Source of the DNA: Saccharofermentans sp.
GTDB lineage: Bacteria > Bacillota > Clostridia > Saccharofermentanales > Saccharofermentanaceae
Direction of reading: 5' to 3'
Assembly (NCBI GenBank): GCA_024403855.1
Contig: JAKSRC010000013.1
Coordinates: 1-55,391, forward strand
Length of the DNA stretch: 55,391 nt
The position numbers and the translations under genes were made by a program. Below the pieces are notes generated by a model. The model saw nothing but the letters and a program-made list of their open reading frames with translations. It made no database searches and was not told where the DNA came from. Positions 7,890 to 17,083 of this stretch are shown here, in pieces; the first letter of the stretch is position 1; the number at the start of each line of letters is the position of its first letter.

Positions 7890-9682
7890 CAGTTATCTCC
7901 GTTTGTGTCATCAGCTTCACTCTTTGTGATTCTGATGTTCAATTCTTCGAGCTGCTTATCAGTTACGATGCCAGGAGCGCCCATCATGACGTCCTGAGCG
8001 TTCTTGTTCATAGGGAACGGAATTACTTCACGGATAGTCTCTTCGCCTGAAAGGAGCATAACCATACGGTCAACACCGGGAGCGATACCTGCATGCGGCG
8101 GAGCGCCATAGCAGAATGCGTTATACATTGCAGGGAACTTCTTCTTAACGTCCTCTTCACCAAGTCTTACAAGCTCAAAAGCCTTGATCATAATCTCAGG
8201 ATCGTGGTTACGAACAGCACCGGAAGAAAGCTCGATTCCGTTTACTACGAGGTCATACTGGTCAGCCATAATTGTGAGAGGATCTACTTCACCGCTTTCA
8301 GCCTTGAGAAGGATATCGAGACCACCGGAAGGCATAGAGAAAGGATTGTGGCAGAATTCCAATTCGCCGGACTCTTCGCCAATCTCGTACATAGGGAAAT
8401 CAACGATCCAGCAGAATGCATACTGTTCCTTATCCATGTGGTCGGGAACTGCTGCACCGAATGTCTTAACGAGAACGCCTGCCATCTTCTGTGCAGCGCC
8501 CTTTGTGCCGGCAGAAAGAACAACGAGTGTATCAGGCTTAAGGCCAAGCTTAGCTACAACTTCATCCTTCTTGGGAGCTACGAACTTTGAGATGCCTCCG
8601 ACGATTTCGCCGTTCTCATCTACTCTGAACCAGTAGCCCTTGTTGCCGGACTGAATCTCACAGTCAGACATTGTCTTATCAATGAACTTTCTGCTCTCGT
8701 GGAAGTCAGAAATAGCAATTGCCTTTATGCAGCCATCAGCGAAAGGTGCGAACTCTTCTGTGCGCAAAAGCTCTGTAACATCAGTAACTGTAAGGTCAAT
8801 ACGAAGGTCAGGCTTATCTGTACCGTACTTCTCCATAGCTTCGAGGTAAGGAATTCTTACAAAAGGTGAACCTGATGCTCTGTTGTACTTACCGTACTTT
8901 GCGAAAACAGGAGGCAATACATCTTCGATAATCTCGAAAACATCGTCCTGGCTAGCAAATGCCATTTCCATATCAAGCTGATAGAACTCACCGGGACATC
9001 TGTCGCCTCTTGCATCCTCATCTCTGAAGCAGGGAGCAATCTGGAAATATCTGTCGATACCGGATACCATCAGGAGCTGCTTGAACTGCTGAGGTGCCTG
9101 AGGAAGAGCATAGAACTTTCCGGGATGCTTTCTTGCAGGTACAAGGTAGTCTCTTGCGCCTTCAGGTGAAGAAACTGTAAGGATAGGAGTTGTAATCTCC
9201 ATGAAGTTATGAGCGATCATGGAATTTCTCAAAGCAGCGATAACGTTGCTTCTCAAAATGAGATTCTTCTTAACTTCAGGATTACGGATATCAAGATATC
9301 TGTACTTAAGTCTTGCAGCCTCGTCAGCTTCTCTGCTGTGATTTACTTCGAAAGGAAGCTCGCTATAACGGCAGCGTCCAAGAATCTTTACGCTTTCAGG
9401 AACAACTTCGATATCACCTGTTTCGATCTTGGCATTCTTTGAACTTCTTTCTCTTACAACGCCTTCAACGGAGATTGTTGATTCCTTTGTGATCTCCTTA
9501 AAGGTCTTCATCATTTCAGCTGTCTCAACTACGACCTGTGTTGTGCCGTAGAAATCGCGGATTACGACGAATCCTAATTCTGCGCCGACCTCACGGAAAT
9601 TCTCAAGCCAGCCGGAAAGTCTGACTTTCTTGCCGACATCAGCGATTCTCAATTCTCCACATGTATGTGTACGTGACTGCAT
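7889..9682 (-). CDS. aspS: Aspartyl-tRNA synthetase, bacterial type
   Basis: This class II synthetase charges tRNA-Asp in the cytosol. Its 597 residues contain an N-terminal OB-fold anticodon-binding domain (VRLSGWLENFREVG...VVIRDFYG), class II motif 2 FRDEDARGDRCPGEFYQLD, the bacterial GAD insertion domain (about 285-420) and motif 3 GIAPGVDRMVM. The length and GAD domain mark it as the bacterial, not archaeal, type. No GatCAB genes are in the window, so discriminating and non-discriminating forms cannot be told apart. It lies 28 bases downstream of hisS, an arrangement (hisS-aspS) common in Firmicutes. Confidence 0.97.
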   Translation of the reverse strand: MQSRTHTCGELRIADVGKKVRLSGWLENFREVGAELGFVVIRDFYGTTQVVVETAEMMKTFKEITKESTISVEGVVRERSSKNAKIETGDIEVVPESVKILGRCRYSELPFEVNHSREADEAARLKYRYLDIRNPEVKKNLILRSNVIAALRNSMIAHNFMEITTPILTVSSPEGARDYLVPARKHPGKFYALPQAPQQFKQLLMVSGIDRYFQIAPCFRDEDARGDRCPGEFYQLDMEMAFASQDDVFEIIEDVLPPVFAKYGKYNRASGSPFVRIPYLEAMEKYGTDKPDLRIDLTVTDVTELLRTEEFAPFADGCIKAIAISDFHESRKFIDKTMSDCEIQSGNKGYWFRVDENGEIVGGISKFVAPKKDEVVAKLGLKPDTLVVLSAGTKGAAQKMAGVLVKTFGAAVPDHMDKEQYAFCWIVDFPMYEIGEESGELEFCHNPFSMPSGGLDILLKAESGEVDPLTIMADQYDLVVNGIELSSGAVRNHDPEIMIKAFELVRLGEEDVKKKFPAMYNAFCYGAPPHAGIAPGVDRMVMLLSGEETIREVIPFPMNKNAQDVMMGAPGIVTDKQLEELNIRITKSEADDTNGDN

Positions 9683-9710
9683 GTATTACCTCCAGTAAAC
9701 TGTTACTTTA

Positions 9711-10973
9711 TTAAATTTTGTCGGCCAAATATTCGCCGATAACATCAAGCTTGATAGGTTCTTCAGAACCGTCAGCCATGTTCTTGATCTTAACTTCGCC
9801 TGAAGCGAGTTCATCGTCACCGATTACGACGAGATAAGGAATGCCCTTCTTTCCGGCATACTTCATCTGTGCCTTGAAAGATCTTCCTGCCATATCTGTC
9901 TCGCAACCGATACCGTTAAGTCTTAAGCCATAGCAGATCTTAAGAGCTTCGATCTTAGCCTGCTCTGACATAGAAGCGATATAAAGCTTCACATAAGAAG
10001 GAGCTTCTGTAAGAGCACCCTGTGCCTCAGCTTCAAGAAGGAGTCTTTCAACACCCATTGCGAAACCGATACCGGGAGTTGCTGTACCGCCGCAGTCTTC
10101 AACGAGTCCGTCGTATCTGCCGCCGCCACAGATTGTGCCCTGTGTTCCGACGTTCTCAGAAACAAACTCGAAAACTGTTCTTGTATAGTAATCCAAACCT
10201 CTTACGATATTCGGGTCGATTGTGTAAGAAATACCGATGGCGTCAAGTCTTGCCTTAAGGCCTTCGAAATGAGCCTTACAATCTTCGCAAAGGTGATCGA
10301 TAAGTCTGGGAGCATTCTGTACAATGTCTCTTCCGCCGTCAATCTTGCAGTCAAGGATACGAAGAGGATTCTTCTCAAGTCTTGTTCTGCAATCCTCACA
10401 CATTGTTTCGATGTGAGGTCTGAAGTGATCCTTCAAGAGCTTGTTATATTCTCCGCGGCAAGCAGGACATCCGATAGAATTGATGTGAAGCGCAATATTC
10501 TTAAGTCCCATCTTCTTAAAGAAGACATCAACAACAGAGATGATCTCTGCATCAATATCAGGACCTGCTGAACCGAAGGACTCAAGTCCGAACTGGTGGA
10601 ACTCACGCATTCTTCCCTTCTGCATCTTCTCATAACGGAAAGCAGTGATGTTATAGAAAAGTCTGACAGGAGTTGCAAGACTCGTCATACCATTCTCGAT
10701 AAAGCTTCTTACGACACCTGCTGTACCCTCAGGTCTCAAAGTGATGCTTCTTCCGCCCTTATCTTCAAAGGTGTACATCTCCTTTGTAACAACGTCTGTT
10801 GTATCACCTACACCTCTCTGGAACAGATCTGTCTGTTCGAATGTAGGAATTCTGATCTCCTCATATCCAAATGAGTGGCAGACTTCTGCAAATGTCTTCT
10901 CAGCCTTCTGCCAGTTATGTATCTCTGAAGGAAGAATATCCCTCGTACCCTTCTGTGCACTGTATCTCATCAC
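9711..10973 (-). CDS. hisS: Histidyl-tRNA synthetase
   Basis: This class II synthetase charges tRNA-His. The 420-residue protein shows KGTRDILPSE near the N terminus, motif 2 FRYEKMQKGRMREFHQFG, the histidine-specific RGLDYYTRTVFE motif, GGRYDGLVEDCGG, motif 3 GFAMGVERLLL and a C-terminal anticodon-binding domain. It is the first gene of the operon running through aspS, lepB and lepA. The promoter at 11008-11036 leaves a leader of only about 30 bases, too short for a T-box riboswitch. AGGAG lies just before the ATG. Confidence 0.98.
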   Translation of the reverse strand: MMRYSAQKGTRDILPSEIHNWQKAEKTFAEVCHSFGYEEIRIPTFEQTDLFQRGVGDTTDVVTKEMYTFEDKGGRSITLRPEGTAGVVRSFIENGMTSLATPVRLFYNITAFRYEKMQKGRMREFHQFGLESFGSAGPDIDAEIISVVDVFFKKMGLKNIALHINSIGCPACRGEYNKLLKDHFRPHIETMCEDCRTRLEKNPLRILDCKIDGGRDIVQNAPRLIDHLCEDCKAHFEGLKARLDAIGISYTIDPNIVRGLDYYTRTVFEFVSENVGTQGTICGGGRYDGLVEDCGGTATPGIGFAMGVERLLLEAEAQGALTEAPSYVKLYIASMSEQAKIEALKICYGLRLNGIGCETDMAGRSFKAQMKYAGKKGIPYLVVIGDDELASGEVKIKNMADGSEEPIKLDVIGEYLADKI

Positions 10974-11007
10974 AATTCTCCTAGTATATTAAATAAGAAC
11001 ACGCGTA

Positions 11008-11036
11008 ATTATAAAGATAAAAGCAACAATTTACAA
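11008..11036 (-). promoter_or_regulatory. Sigma-A promoter of hisS operon
   Basis: On the minus strand TTGTAA (11036-11031), a 17-base spacer and TATAAT (11013-11008) give a near-consensus promoter. The predicted start is near 11001. Confidence 0.8.
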
Positions 11037-11066
11037 CCTTTTGGCCCCCTTCAGGGCAATCGATGG

Positions 11067-11210
11067 ACTCATCCAAAACGGCGGATTTCTTTGATTTTGG
11101 ATGAGTTTTTAATAGTGCACTCATCCAAATTGCATGATTTCTTTAGTTTTGGATGATTATTGTCGCGATGACTCATCCAAAATCGCGAATTTCGTCAGTT
11201 TTGGATAACA
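11067..11210. repeat. Three palindromic units at exact 52-bp period
   Basis: Units start at 11067, 11119 and 11171. Each is 40 bp: left arm ACTCATCCAAAA (or ...AAAT), a 16-bp centre, and right arm TTTTGGATGAGT or a variant. The arms of unit 1 are perfect 12-bp complements; units 2 and 3 match at 10 and 9 positions. The centres differ but share a GATTTC/GAATTTC core. The 12-bp gaps between units differ in sequence. The block lies between the pepC terminator and the hisS promoter, so it is probably not part of either mRNA. Confidence 0.85.
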
Positions 11211-11269
11211 AGACGGGGTCACGCCACCAAGGTCACCGCATGCTCGAAAAGCGGGACAAAAACAGAGAC

Positions 11270-11360
11270 GTGCAATTGTTGCGCAAAAATATCCTCAACA
11301 ATTGCATAAAAATGCGATTTTGTGCAATTTTCGACCATTTTTCGAGCTAACAATTGCACA
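11270..11360. repeat. Second pair of palindromic units, about 52-bp period, different sequence
   Basis: Unit 4 has arms TGCAATTGTT (11271-11280) and AACAATTGCA (11297-11306) around a 16-bp centre. Unit 5 has arms TGTGCAATT (11321-11329) and AATTGCACA (11352-11360). Left arms recur at 51 bp and right arms at 52 bp. The layout copies the first array although the arm sequence is unrelated. The 60 bp between the arrays shows no palindrome and no gene. Confidence 0.75.
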
Positions 11361-11387
11361 ACTGGGCAGATAATCCTATCCGCCACC

Positions 11388-11440
11388 AAATAAAAAAGAA
11401 GCCGTGAAACCCTTTTTTGTCAGGTTTTTCACAGCTTCTA
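11388..11440 (-). terminator. Intrinsic terminator after pepC (end of the heat-shock operon)
   Basis: On the minus strand AGAAGC-T-GTGAAA...TTTCAC-G-GCTTCT is followed by TTTTTTATTT. It lies about 25 bases after the pepC stop codon. Confidence 0.85.
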
Positions 11441-11464
11441 TTCTGCTTGTTTTTCTTAAAAGTA

Positions 11465-12811
11465 TCAGTCTGCCAGAGTGCCCATCGGATCCCACGGTTC
11501 AAGCATAACCGGCGCCTGTTCCCAGAGTTTTCTGTCCTTTGCCTTAAGATACTTCTTATCGACAACCGCCTGATATACGAATTCATCGAACCAGGAATCT
11601 GAACATACATAGTAACCCTTGCTTCCGGCATCCTTACCCCAGCTATTCTCAATTCTCCAGCGGTTCGGCTTACCGTCACTTCCGATATTTACGCCAAGAA
11701 TTACCATCGCGTGATTCATAGCACTATCGCCATAAGTCAGACGATCTGCCTTGGTGAAGTTATATTTGACATTGAAAAACTGCTCAACACCGCATGCCTT
11801 TCTGTCGAAAATACCTTCTTCACGCAAAGAGAATTTCATACAGTCAGAACCAAACCACACGGGATGTCCATCCTTAAGCTGCGCAATAACAGCCTCCTTG
11901 AATGTATCAATAGGAAGGTTCAGATACTTAACAGGATTACCTTCAGCGACATTTCCAAGATATTTTACGGAATATGTCTTTCCCATAGGCTTATCTTCAG
12001 AAGTAGCGTTGATAATGCTGATTCTTGAAGACAGATCTATTCCGATGTACTTATCGAAAAACTCCTTCGGCGTGATGTTTTCATCAGTCGTCACCTTGTC
12101 ATCTTCATCTCTCAAGATGAGATCAAATGTCTTCGGCGGCTGGCCAAGTGTTATTGCAAGAATTCTGTAGACATCATTCAGAGCGTCTTCTCTTTGAGCA
12201 TTAAGTTCCTTGGCTGAAGCTCCACCCAAAGCAGCTTTTCTCAAAGAAATTGCGCGTTCTCTGATGATTGAAGTCAGGAACTCGTTAAGCCATCTTGAAG
12301 CCGCTGCATTTTTCGAATCGGGATATGCATAAGAAGGTACAACACCGTACTTACTGACTATGTTTGCAAGCATGTCCCACTGGCCGCCATCGCAAAGGGG
12401 ATCGAGATTAATAAAAGACCACAAACGGCCGTCAACCGGTTCATCTTTTAAGGCTATAGCATTGAGGAAGTAATAGTTCGCTTTTTCGAGCTTGTCATAG
12501 AAGAAAATATAGTTCTGAGAAAGCTCAAAGCTCTTAAGATTATATTTCTTGATGAGCTCATATCTGAATGTGTTCATGGCCGCGAAAATCCAGCATCTGC
12601 CGGAATTCATCTGGTCAGTGATCTCGCCCTGCTTCAAGTCGACAGAGAATGTGAAAGGATACTTTCTTGCCTCTCTGTAATCAGTTGCGGCAGCAACGAC
12701 TCCGCTCTTTACGCTTGCATTGGAAGCGATAATATTTCCTCTTTTGGAATTGAAGCTGTCTTCCATTGATTTGAGGTTTTTGGAAGTTACAGCACCATTT
12801 GATTTAGTCAT
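11465..12811 (-). CDS. pepC: Aminopeptidase C / bleomycin hydrolase-type cysteine peptidase (C1B)
   Basis: This is a cytosolic papain-like aminopeptidase that trims peptides, normally as a hexameric barrel. Counting from the ATG at 12811 it has 448 residues. The catalytic Cys73 lies in MNSGRCWIFA, His367 in MNHAMVILG and Asn389 in RIENSWGKD, the full C1B triad. I prefer this ATG to the in-frame TTG at 12835 because GGAG lies five bases upstream. It is the last cistron of the heat-shock operon, 41 bases after prmA, and is followed by a strong terminator. The location fits disposal of peptides made by ClpP. The usual C-terminal self-processing tail is present in outline. Confidence 0.95.
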   Translation of the reverse strand: MTKSNGAVTSKNLKSMEDSFNSKRGNIIASNASVKSGVVAAATDYREARKYPFTFSVDLKQGEITDQMNSGRCWIFAAMNTFRYELIKKYNLKSFELSQNYIFFYDKLEKANYYFLNAIALKDEPVDGRLWSFINLDPLCDGGQWDMLANIVSKYGVVPSYAYPDSKNAAASRWLNEFLTSIIRERAISLRKAALGGASAKELNAQREDALNDVYRILAITLGQPPKTFDLILRDEDDKVTTDENITPKEFFDKYIGIDLSSRISIINATSEDKPMGKTYSVKYLGNVAEGNPVKYLNLPIDTFKEAVIAQLKDGHPVWFGSDCMKFSLREEGIFDRKACGVEQFFNVKYNFTKADRLTYGDSAMNHAMVILGVNIGSDGKPNRWRIENSWGKDAGSKGYYVCSDSWFDEFVYQAVVDKKYLKAKDRKLWEQAPVMLEPWDPMGTLAD

Positions 12812-12852
12812 AGAAACTCCAATCTGAAAAGACAATCTGTCGCTTCAAATAA

Positions 12853-13884
12853 TCAGGCTTTCTTTGCGACATAAGCCATCCAGTCATTCTTGGACTGCTC
12901 GGCAATTATCTCCATGCCTGCCTTCTTCAAAGCTTCAATTACACGATCCTTCTTGTTGGCAATAATGCCGGAACAAACAAAGATTCCATCATCTGCAAGA
13001 TCTGCCGGGATGTCACAGGCAATCTCTGCAATAACATCAGCGATAATATTTGCAACGATGAGGTCGTAAGGCGCATTCTTGACGCTCTTAAGCTCGCCTG
13101 TGTAGCAATCAATATTGGAACACGAATTGATCGCAGTGTTCTCTTCAGCGACTCTTACAGCCATTGAATCGATATCTACAGCATCAACTGATTTTGCACC
13201 TAATTTACTTGCAATAATCGCAAGGATTCCTGAACCTGTACCAAGGTCAAGAACTGATGTATCAGGCTTTATAACACGATCTAAGATCTCTGCGCACATG
13301 GATGTTGTCTCATGAGTGCCTGTACCGAAAGCAGAACCCGGATCAAGGATGATCTTAATAGCATCTTTTTCGAGTTCTTCATCACCCTCTTCAATCCAGG
13401 AAGGACAGATGACAATTCTGTCAGAGAGCTTGAATTCCTGATAGTAACGCTTCCAGTTATTTGCCCAGTCTTCGTCATCAACATACTTATAACTGTCGAA
13501 GCCCTTGCCAACGTCAAGGAATTCACCAATTGCATCAAGTCTCTGCTTGATATAATCCATTGCTTCGTCAGTCTTTAATGACTTGTCGGTTATGGAACCA
13601 TAAATCATGCCCACGCCTTCAGGATTAACGAATTCCTCGCTCTTGGGTCCCATGCGGATAACTCCGTCGTCAGTCTCAGCAAAATATGCCTTGATTACAA
13701 CATCTTCGCCATAGCTTTCGATAGTACCGTCATCGCAATAGCTCAGAGGGTCGTTATCAATCGTGTTTCTGAATTCCATAGGATCCTGTGAAGCAATACC
13801 GTCTGCACCTACCTGTGCGAGCATCTCGCAAATTGCATCGGAAGCTTCTTCTGTTGTCTTAATGGTTATCTCTGCCCATCTCAT
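12853..13884 (-). CDS. prmA: Ribosomal protein L11 methyltransferase
   Basis: PrmA is a SAM-dependent enzyme that methylates lysines and the N terminus of L11. The 343 residues comprise an N-terminal substrate-binding domain with the MRWAEITIKTTEEASD start, and a Rossmann methyltransferase domain with VLDLGTGSGILAI (motif I), AVDIDSMAVRVAEENTAIN (motif II) and DLIVANIIADVIAEI (motif IV, the NP/NI loop). AAGGGG lies seven bases before the ATG. It lies downstream of dnaJ, a frequent arrangement in Firmicutes, with a hairpin at 13907-13931 between them. Confidence 0.95.
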   Translation of the reverse strand: MRWAEITIKTTEEASDAICEMLAQVGADGIASQDPMEFRNTIDNDPLSYCDDGTIESYGEDVVIKAYFAETDDGVIRMGPKSEEFVNPEGVGMIYGSITDKSLKTDEAMDYIKQRLDAIGEFLDVGKGFDSYKYVDDEDWANNWKRYYQEFKLSDRIVICPSWIEEGDEELEKDAIKIILDPGSAFGTGTHETTSMCAEILDRVIKPDTSVLDLGTGSGILAIIASKLGAKSVDAVDIDSMAVRVAEENTAINSCSNIDCYTGELKSVKNAPYDLIVANIIADVIAEIACDIPADLADDGIFVCSGIIANKKDRVIEALKKAGMEIIAEQSKNDWMAYVAKKA

Positions 13885-13906
13885 AGTGTTACCCCTTAAA
13901 TGAATT

Positions 13907-13931
13907 ACGGGAATCCCAACGGAATTCCCGT
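13907..13931 (-). other. Intercistronic hairpin between dnaJ and prmA
   Basis: ACGGGAATTCC, loop GTTG, GGATTCCCGT (minus strand) forms a strong stem just after the dnaJ stop. The downstream AATTCATTT is a poor T-tract, so partial termination or mRNA processing is more likely than full termination. Confidence 0.6.
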
Positions 13932-13944
13932 GAAAATCAAAATC

Positions 13945-15075
13945 TTATTTGAACAGGTTCTTAAGCTTCTGGAAGAACTGGCTTGATTTAGCATAGTTCC
14001 TGTCAGTCAGCGTATCGTTAAACTGCTTCAAGAGCTGCTTCTGCTCGCGTGAAAGTCCGGTCGGAACTTCAAGCACGAACTTAACTACATGATCGCCCTT
14101 CATATTCGGATTTGTCTTGTTCGGAATACCCTTGCTTCTTATAGTGATTGTATCACCGGGCTGGGTACCTTCCTTAAGAGTATATTTTTCCTTGCCGTGA
14201 ATAGTAGGAACTTCGATCTCTCCGCCCAAAGCTGCCTGAGCATAGGTAATCGGCACATTACAGGATGTATTAATTCCGTTACGGCTGAAGACCTCATGGG
14301 GCTTAACCTTAAATTCGATATAGAGATCTCCGTAAGGTCCACCGTTTGAACCCGGCTCGCCTTCACCTCTGATAGGAAGAAGATCGCCTGTATCAACACC
14401 TGCAGGAATCTGAACTGACAAATTCTTGACCGTCTTAAGTCTTCCCTTACCTCTGCACTGTGTGCATGGAGTTCTAATAACAGTTCCTCTGCCGTTACAT
14501 GAAGGACAATCCTTAGTGACCATTGTCATTCCGAAAAGAGTCTGTGTCTGCTGCTGTACTCTTCCTGCACCCCTACATGTAGGACATGTTTCCGGATTTG
14601 TTCCGGGCTGGGCGCCTGAACCGTTACAAACCTTACAGGTATCTTCCTTAGTAAGCTGGAAAGTCTTTGTACAACCAAATGCCGCATCCATGAACTCTAA
14701 AGCCATGTGATATTTAAGGTCAGCACCCTTCTGGGGGCCTGTACGCCTTCTGGAACTGCCGCCGAAGCCGCCGTTAAAGAAAGAACTGAAGATATCGCCA
14801 AGGTCAACATCGTAAGCGCCGTAACCACCGCCGCCACCGCCAAATCCGTTGGGATCGACGCCTGCCTGACCATATCTGTCGTATTTTGCTTTCTTATCGG
14901 AATCAGAAAGGATCGAATAGGCTTCGTTGATTTCCTTGAATTTGGCCTCAGCTTCCTTGTCACCCGGATGCAAATCCGGATGATATTTTTTGGCTTGCTG
15001 TCTAAAAGCCTTTTTTATCTCGTCATCGGAAGCACTCTTATCTACTCCCAAGACCTCATAGTAATCTCTTGCCAA
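13945..15075 (-). CDS. dnaJ: Chaperone DnaJ (Hsp40)
   Basis: DnaJ delivers clients to DnaK and stimulates its ATPase. The 376 residues contain the J domain with the HPD motif (YHPDLHPGD), a Gly/Phe-rich linker (about 75-110), four zinc-binding CxxCxGxG repeats (CKVCNGSGA, CPTCRGAGR, CPSCNGRGT, CTQCRGKGR) and C-terminal substrate-binding domains. The start is a TTG at 15075, preceded by GGAGGGG with about eight bases of spacing; no closer ATG would keep the J domain intact. It follows dnaK after an 87-base gap containing a very stable hairpin (15108-15138). Confidence 0.98.
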   Translation of the reverse strand: MARDYYEVLGVDKSASDDEIKKAFRQQAKKYHPDLHPGDKEAEAKFKEINEAYSILSDSDKKAKYDRYGQAGVDPNGFGGGGGGYGAYDVDLGDIFSSFFNGGFGGSSRRRTGPQKGADLKYHMALEFMDAAFGCTKTFQLTKEDTCKVCNGSGAQPGTNPETCPTCRGAGRVQQQTQTLFGMTMVTKDCPSCNGRGTVIRTPCTQCRGKGRLKTVKNLSVQIPAGVDTGDLLPIRGEGEPGSNGGPYGDLYIEFKVKPHEVFSRNGINTSCNVPITYAQAALGGEIEVPTIHGKEKYTLKEGTQPGDTITIRSKGIPNKTNPNMKGDHVVKFVLEVPTGLSREQKQLLKQFNDTLTDRNYAKSSQFFQKLKNLFK

Positions 15076-15107
15076 AGAGGAACCCCTCCGTTCTTAATAT
15101 GCATTTA

Positions 15108-15138
15108 TCCGGCACACCTAAACTTTAGATGTGCCGGA
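15108..15138 (-). other. Very stable intercistronic hairpin between dnaK and dnaJ
   Basis: TCCGGCACATCTAAA and TTTAGGTGTGCCGGA pair over about 14 bp with one G-U and a tiny loop. No T-tract follows on the minus strand (TAAATGC). It probably acts as an RNA-processing or stability element, keeping dnaK mRNA more abundant than dnaJ. Confidence 0.7.
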
Positions 15139-15162
15139 CTATTTTATCAGAATTTCTAGTTA

Positions 15163-17031
15163 TTAGAAGTCGCCGCCTGCGTTCTTGAATCCATCAGAAC
15201 CTGCACCAGCGTCAGGACCTGTAGGATTTGAACCGTAGCCTGCGAAATCTTCAGGTGAAGGCTGACCCTGAGGGCCTGCACCAGGTGCACCCTGAGCACC
15301 AGCTGCTGCGTAAAGCTTTTCGCCAAGCTTCATGAGAGCCTGCTGGAGATCTTCAGTACCCTTCTTCATAGCCTCTGTATCGTCCTTAGCGATAGCATCC
15401 TTGAGCTTTGAGATCTCTTCGTTTACAGGAGCCTTATCAGCATCAGTGAGCTTGTCACCAGCATCCTTCATTGTCTTCTCAGACTGATATACTGCTGTCT
15501 CAGCCTGGTTCTTGATCTCAACCTTCTCCTTGTTAGCCTTATCTTCAGCTGCGTGCATCTCAGCTTCCTTAACAGCCTTCTGGATATCTTCCTCGCTCAT
15601 GTTGGAAGAAGACTGGATTGTGATCTTCTGCTCTCTGCCTGTTCCCTTATCCTTAGCGCTTACGTTAACAATACCGTTAGCGTCGATATCGAATGTTACT
15701 TCGATCTGAGGGATTCCACGAGGTGCAGGTGCGATACCATCGAGAATGAAGTTGCCCAATGTCTTATTGTAAGCAGCCATCTCACGCTCACCCTGGAGAA
15801 CGTGTACTTCAACCTGTGTCTGGCCATCTGCTGCTGTTGAGAATACCTGGCTCTTCTTTGTAGGGATTGTTGTGTTACGCTCGATCATCTTTGTGCAAAC
15901 ACCGCCCATTGTCTCGATACCGAGTGAAAGAGGTGTTACGTCCAAGAGGAGCAATCCCTTAACTTCACCTGTAAGAACTGCTGCCTGAATAGCTGCGCCG
16001 ATAGCAACGCACTCGTCAGGGTTGATGCCCTTGAAAGGCTCCTTGCCGAAGTAATTCTTAACTGCATCCTGAACTGCTGGAATTCTTGTAGAACCACCTA
16101 CGAGGAGAATCTTATCAATATCAGAAGGAGTAATGCCTGCATCGCTCATAGCACGCTTAACAGGATCCATTGTCTTCTGAACGAGGTCAGCTGTAAGCTC
16201 ATCGAACTTAGCTCTTGTGAGAGTGATATCCATGTGCTTAGGGCCTGTTGCATCAGCTGTGATGTAAGGGAGGTTGATATTAGAAGATGTTACGCCGGAA
16301 AGCTCGATCTTAGCCTTCTCTGCTGCTTCTCTCAATCTCTGCATAGCCATACGGTCAGATCTGAGATCAACACCGTCAGATGTCTTGAATGATTCAACAA
16401 GGAAATCAACGATCTTGTTATCGAAGTCGTCACCACCGAGTCTGTTGTTACCTGCTGTTGCAAGAACTTCGAATACACCGTCAGCGATATCAAGAACGGA
16501 TACGTCGAATGTACCACCGCCCAAGTCGAAAACGAGGATCTTCTGATCAGCTTCCTTATCAAGACCATAAGCAAGAGATGCTGCTGTAGGCTCGTTGATA
16601 ATCCTCAAAACTTCAAGACCAGCGATACGGCCTGCATCCTTTGTAGCCTGACGCTGAGAGTCTGTGAAGTATGCAGGAACTGTGATAACTGCCTGTGTTA
16701 CAGGTGTTCCGAGGTAAGCTTCTGCATCGCTCTTGAGCTTGGAAAGAATCATTGCTGAAATCTCTTGAGGTGTGTAGTTCTTATTGTCGATTGTAACCTT
16801 GTAGTCAGAACCCATTTCTCTCTTGATGGACTGGATTGTACGGTCGTGATTTGTTACGGCCTGTCTCTTAGCAACCTGTCCGATGAGACGCTCGCCTGTC
16901 TTTGTAAAACCTACAACGGAAGGAGTAGTTCTGTTTCCTTCGGGATTAGGAATTACTACTGTTTCAGAACCTTCCATAACTGCAACACATGAATTTGTTG
17001 TACCAAGGTCAATACCAATTACTTTTGCCAT
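15163..17031 (-). CDS. dnaK: Chaperone DnaK (Hsp70)
   Basis: DnaK is the ATP-driven Hsp70 chaperone. The 622 residues open with the nucleotide-binding domain: [17 protein letters not shown] at the N terminus, [30 protein letters not shown] and [11 protein letters not shown]. The [11 protein letters not shown] linker region follows, then the beta-sandwich substrate-binding domain and helical lid, ending in a Gly/Pro/Ala-rich tail. AGGAGG precedes the ATG. The gene lies downstream of clpP, not directly after grpE as is usual, and upstream of dnaJ. Control is by HrcA at the CIRCE element at 19409. Confidence 0.99.
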   Translation of the reverse strand: MAKVIGIDLGTTNSCVAVMEGSETVVIPNPEGNRTTPSVVGFTKTGERLIGQVAKRQAVTNHDRTIQSIKREMGSDYKVTIDNKNYTPQEISAMILSKLKSDAEAYLGTPVTQAVITVPAYFTDSQRQATKDAGRIAGLEVLRIINEPTAASLAYGLDKEADQKILVFDLGGGTFDVSVLDIADGVFEVLATAGNNRLGGDDFDNKIVDFLVESFKTSDGVDLRSDRMAMQRLREAAEKAKIELSGVTSSNINLPYITADATGPKHMDITLTRAKFDELTADLVQKTMDPVKRAMSDAGITPSDIDKILLVGGSTRIPAVQDAVKNYFGKEPFKGINPDECVAIGAAIQAAVLTGEVKGLLLLDVTPLSLGIETMGGVCTKMIERNTTIPTKKSQVFSTAADGQTQVEVHVLQGEREMAAYNKTLGNFILDGIAPAPRGIPQIEVTFDIDANGIVNVSAKDKGTGREQKITIQSSSNMSEEDIQKAVKEAEMHAAEDKANKEKVEIKNQAETAVYQSEKTMKDAGDKLTDADKAPVNEEISKLKDAIAKDDTEAMKKGTEDLQQALMKLGEKLYAAAGAQGAPGAGPQGQPSPEDFAGYGSNPTGPDAGAGSDGFKNAGGDF

Positions 17032-17083
17032 TTTTGTTTCCTCCTGAAGTTCTCTATGGAACTTGCAAATATCTATCTCTTAT

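Noticed and set aside
8093..8636. Long plus-strand ORFs within aspS
   Set aside because: They are shadows on the opposite strand of a strongly conserved gene; no signals support them.
10974..11040. T-box riboswitch upstream of hisS-aspS
   Set aside because: The promoter leaves a leader of only about 30 bases, and no specifier or antiterminator structure is visible.
11067..11360. CRISPR-like array from 52-bp periodicity
   Set aside because: Only three plus two units are present, the repeats are palindromes enclosing the variable part, no cas genes are present and no constant repeat separates unique spacers.
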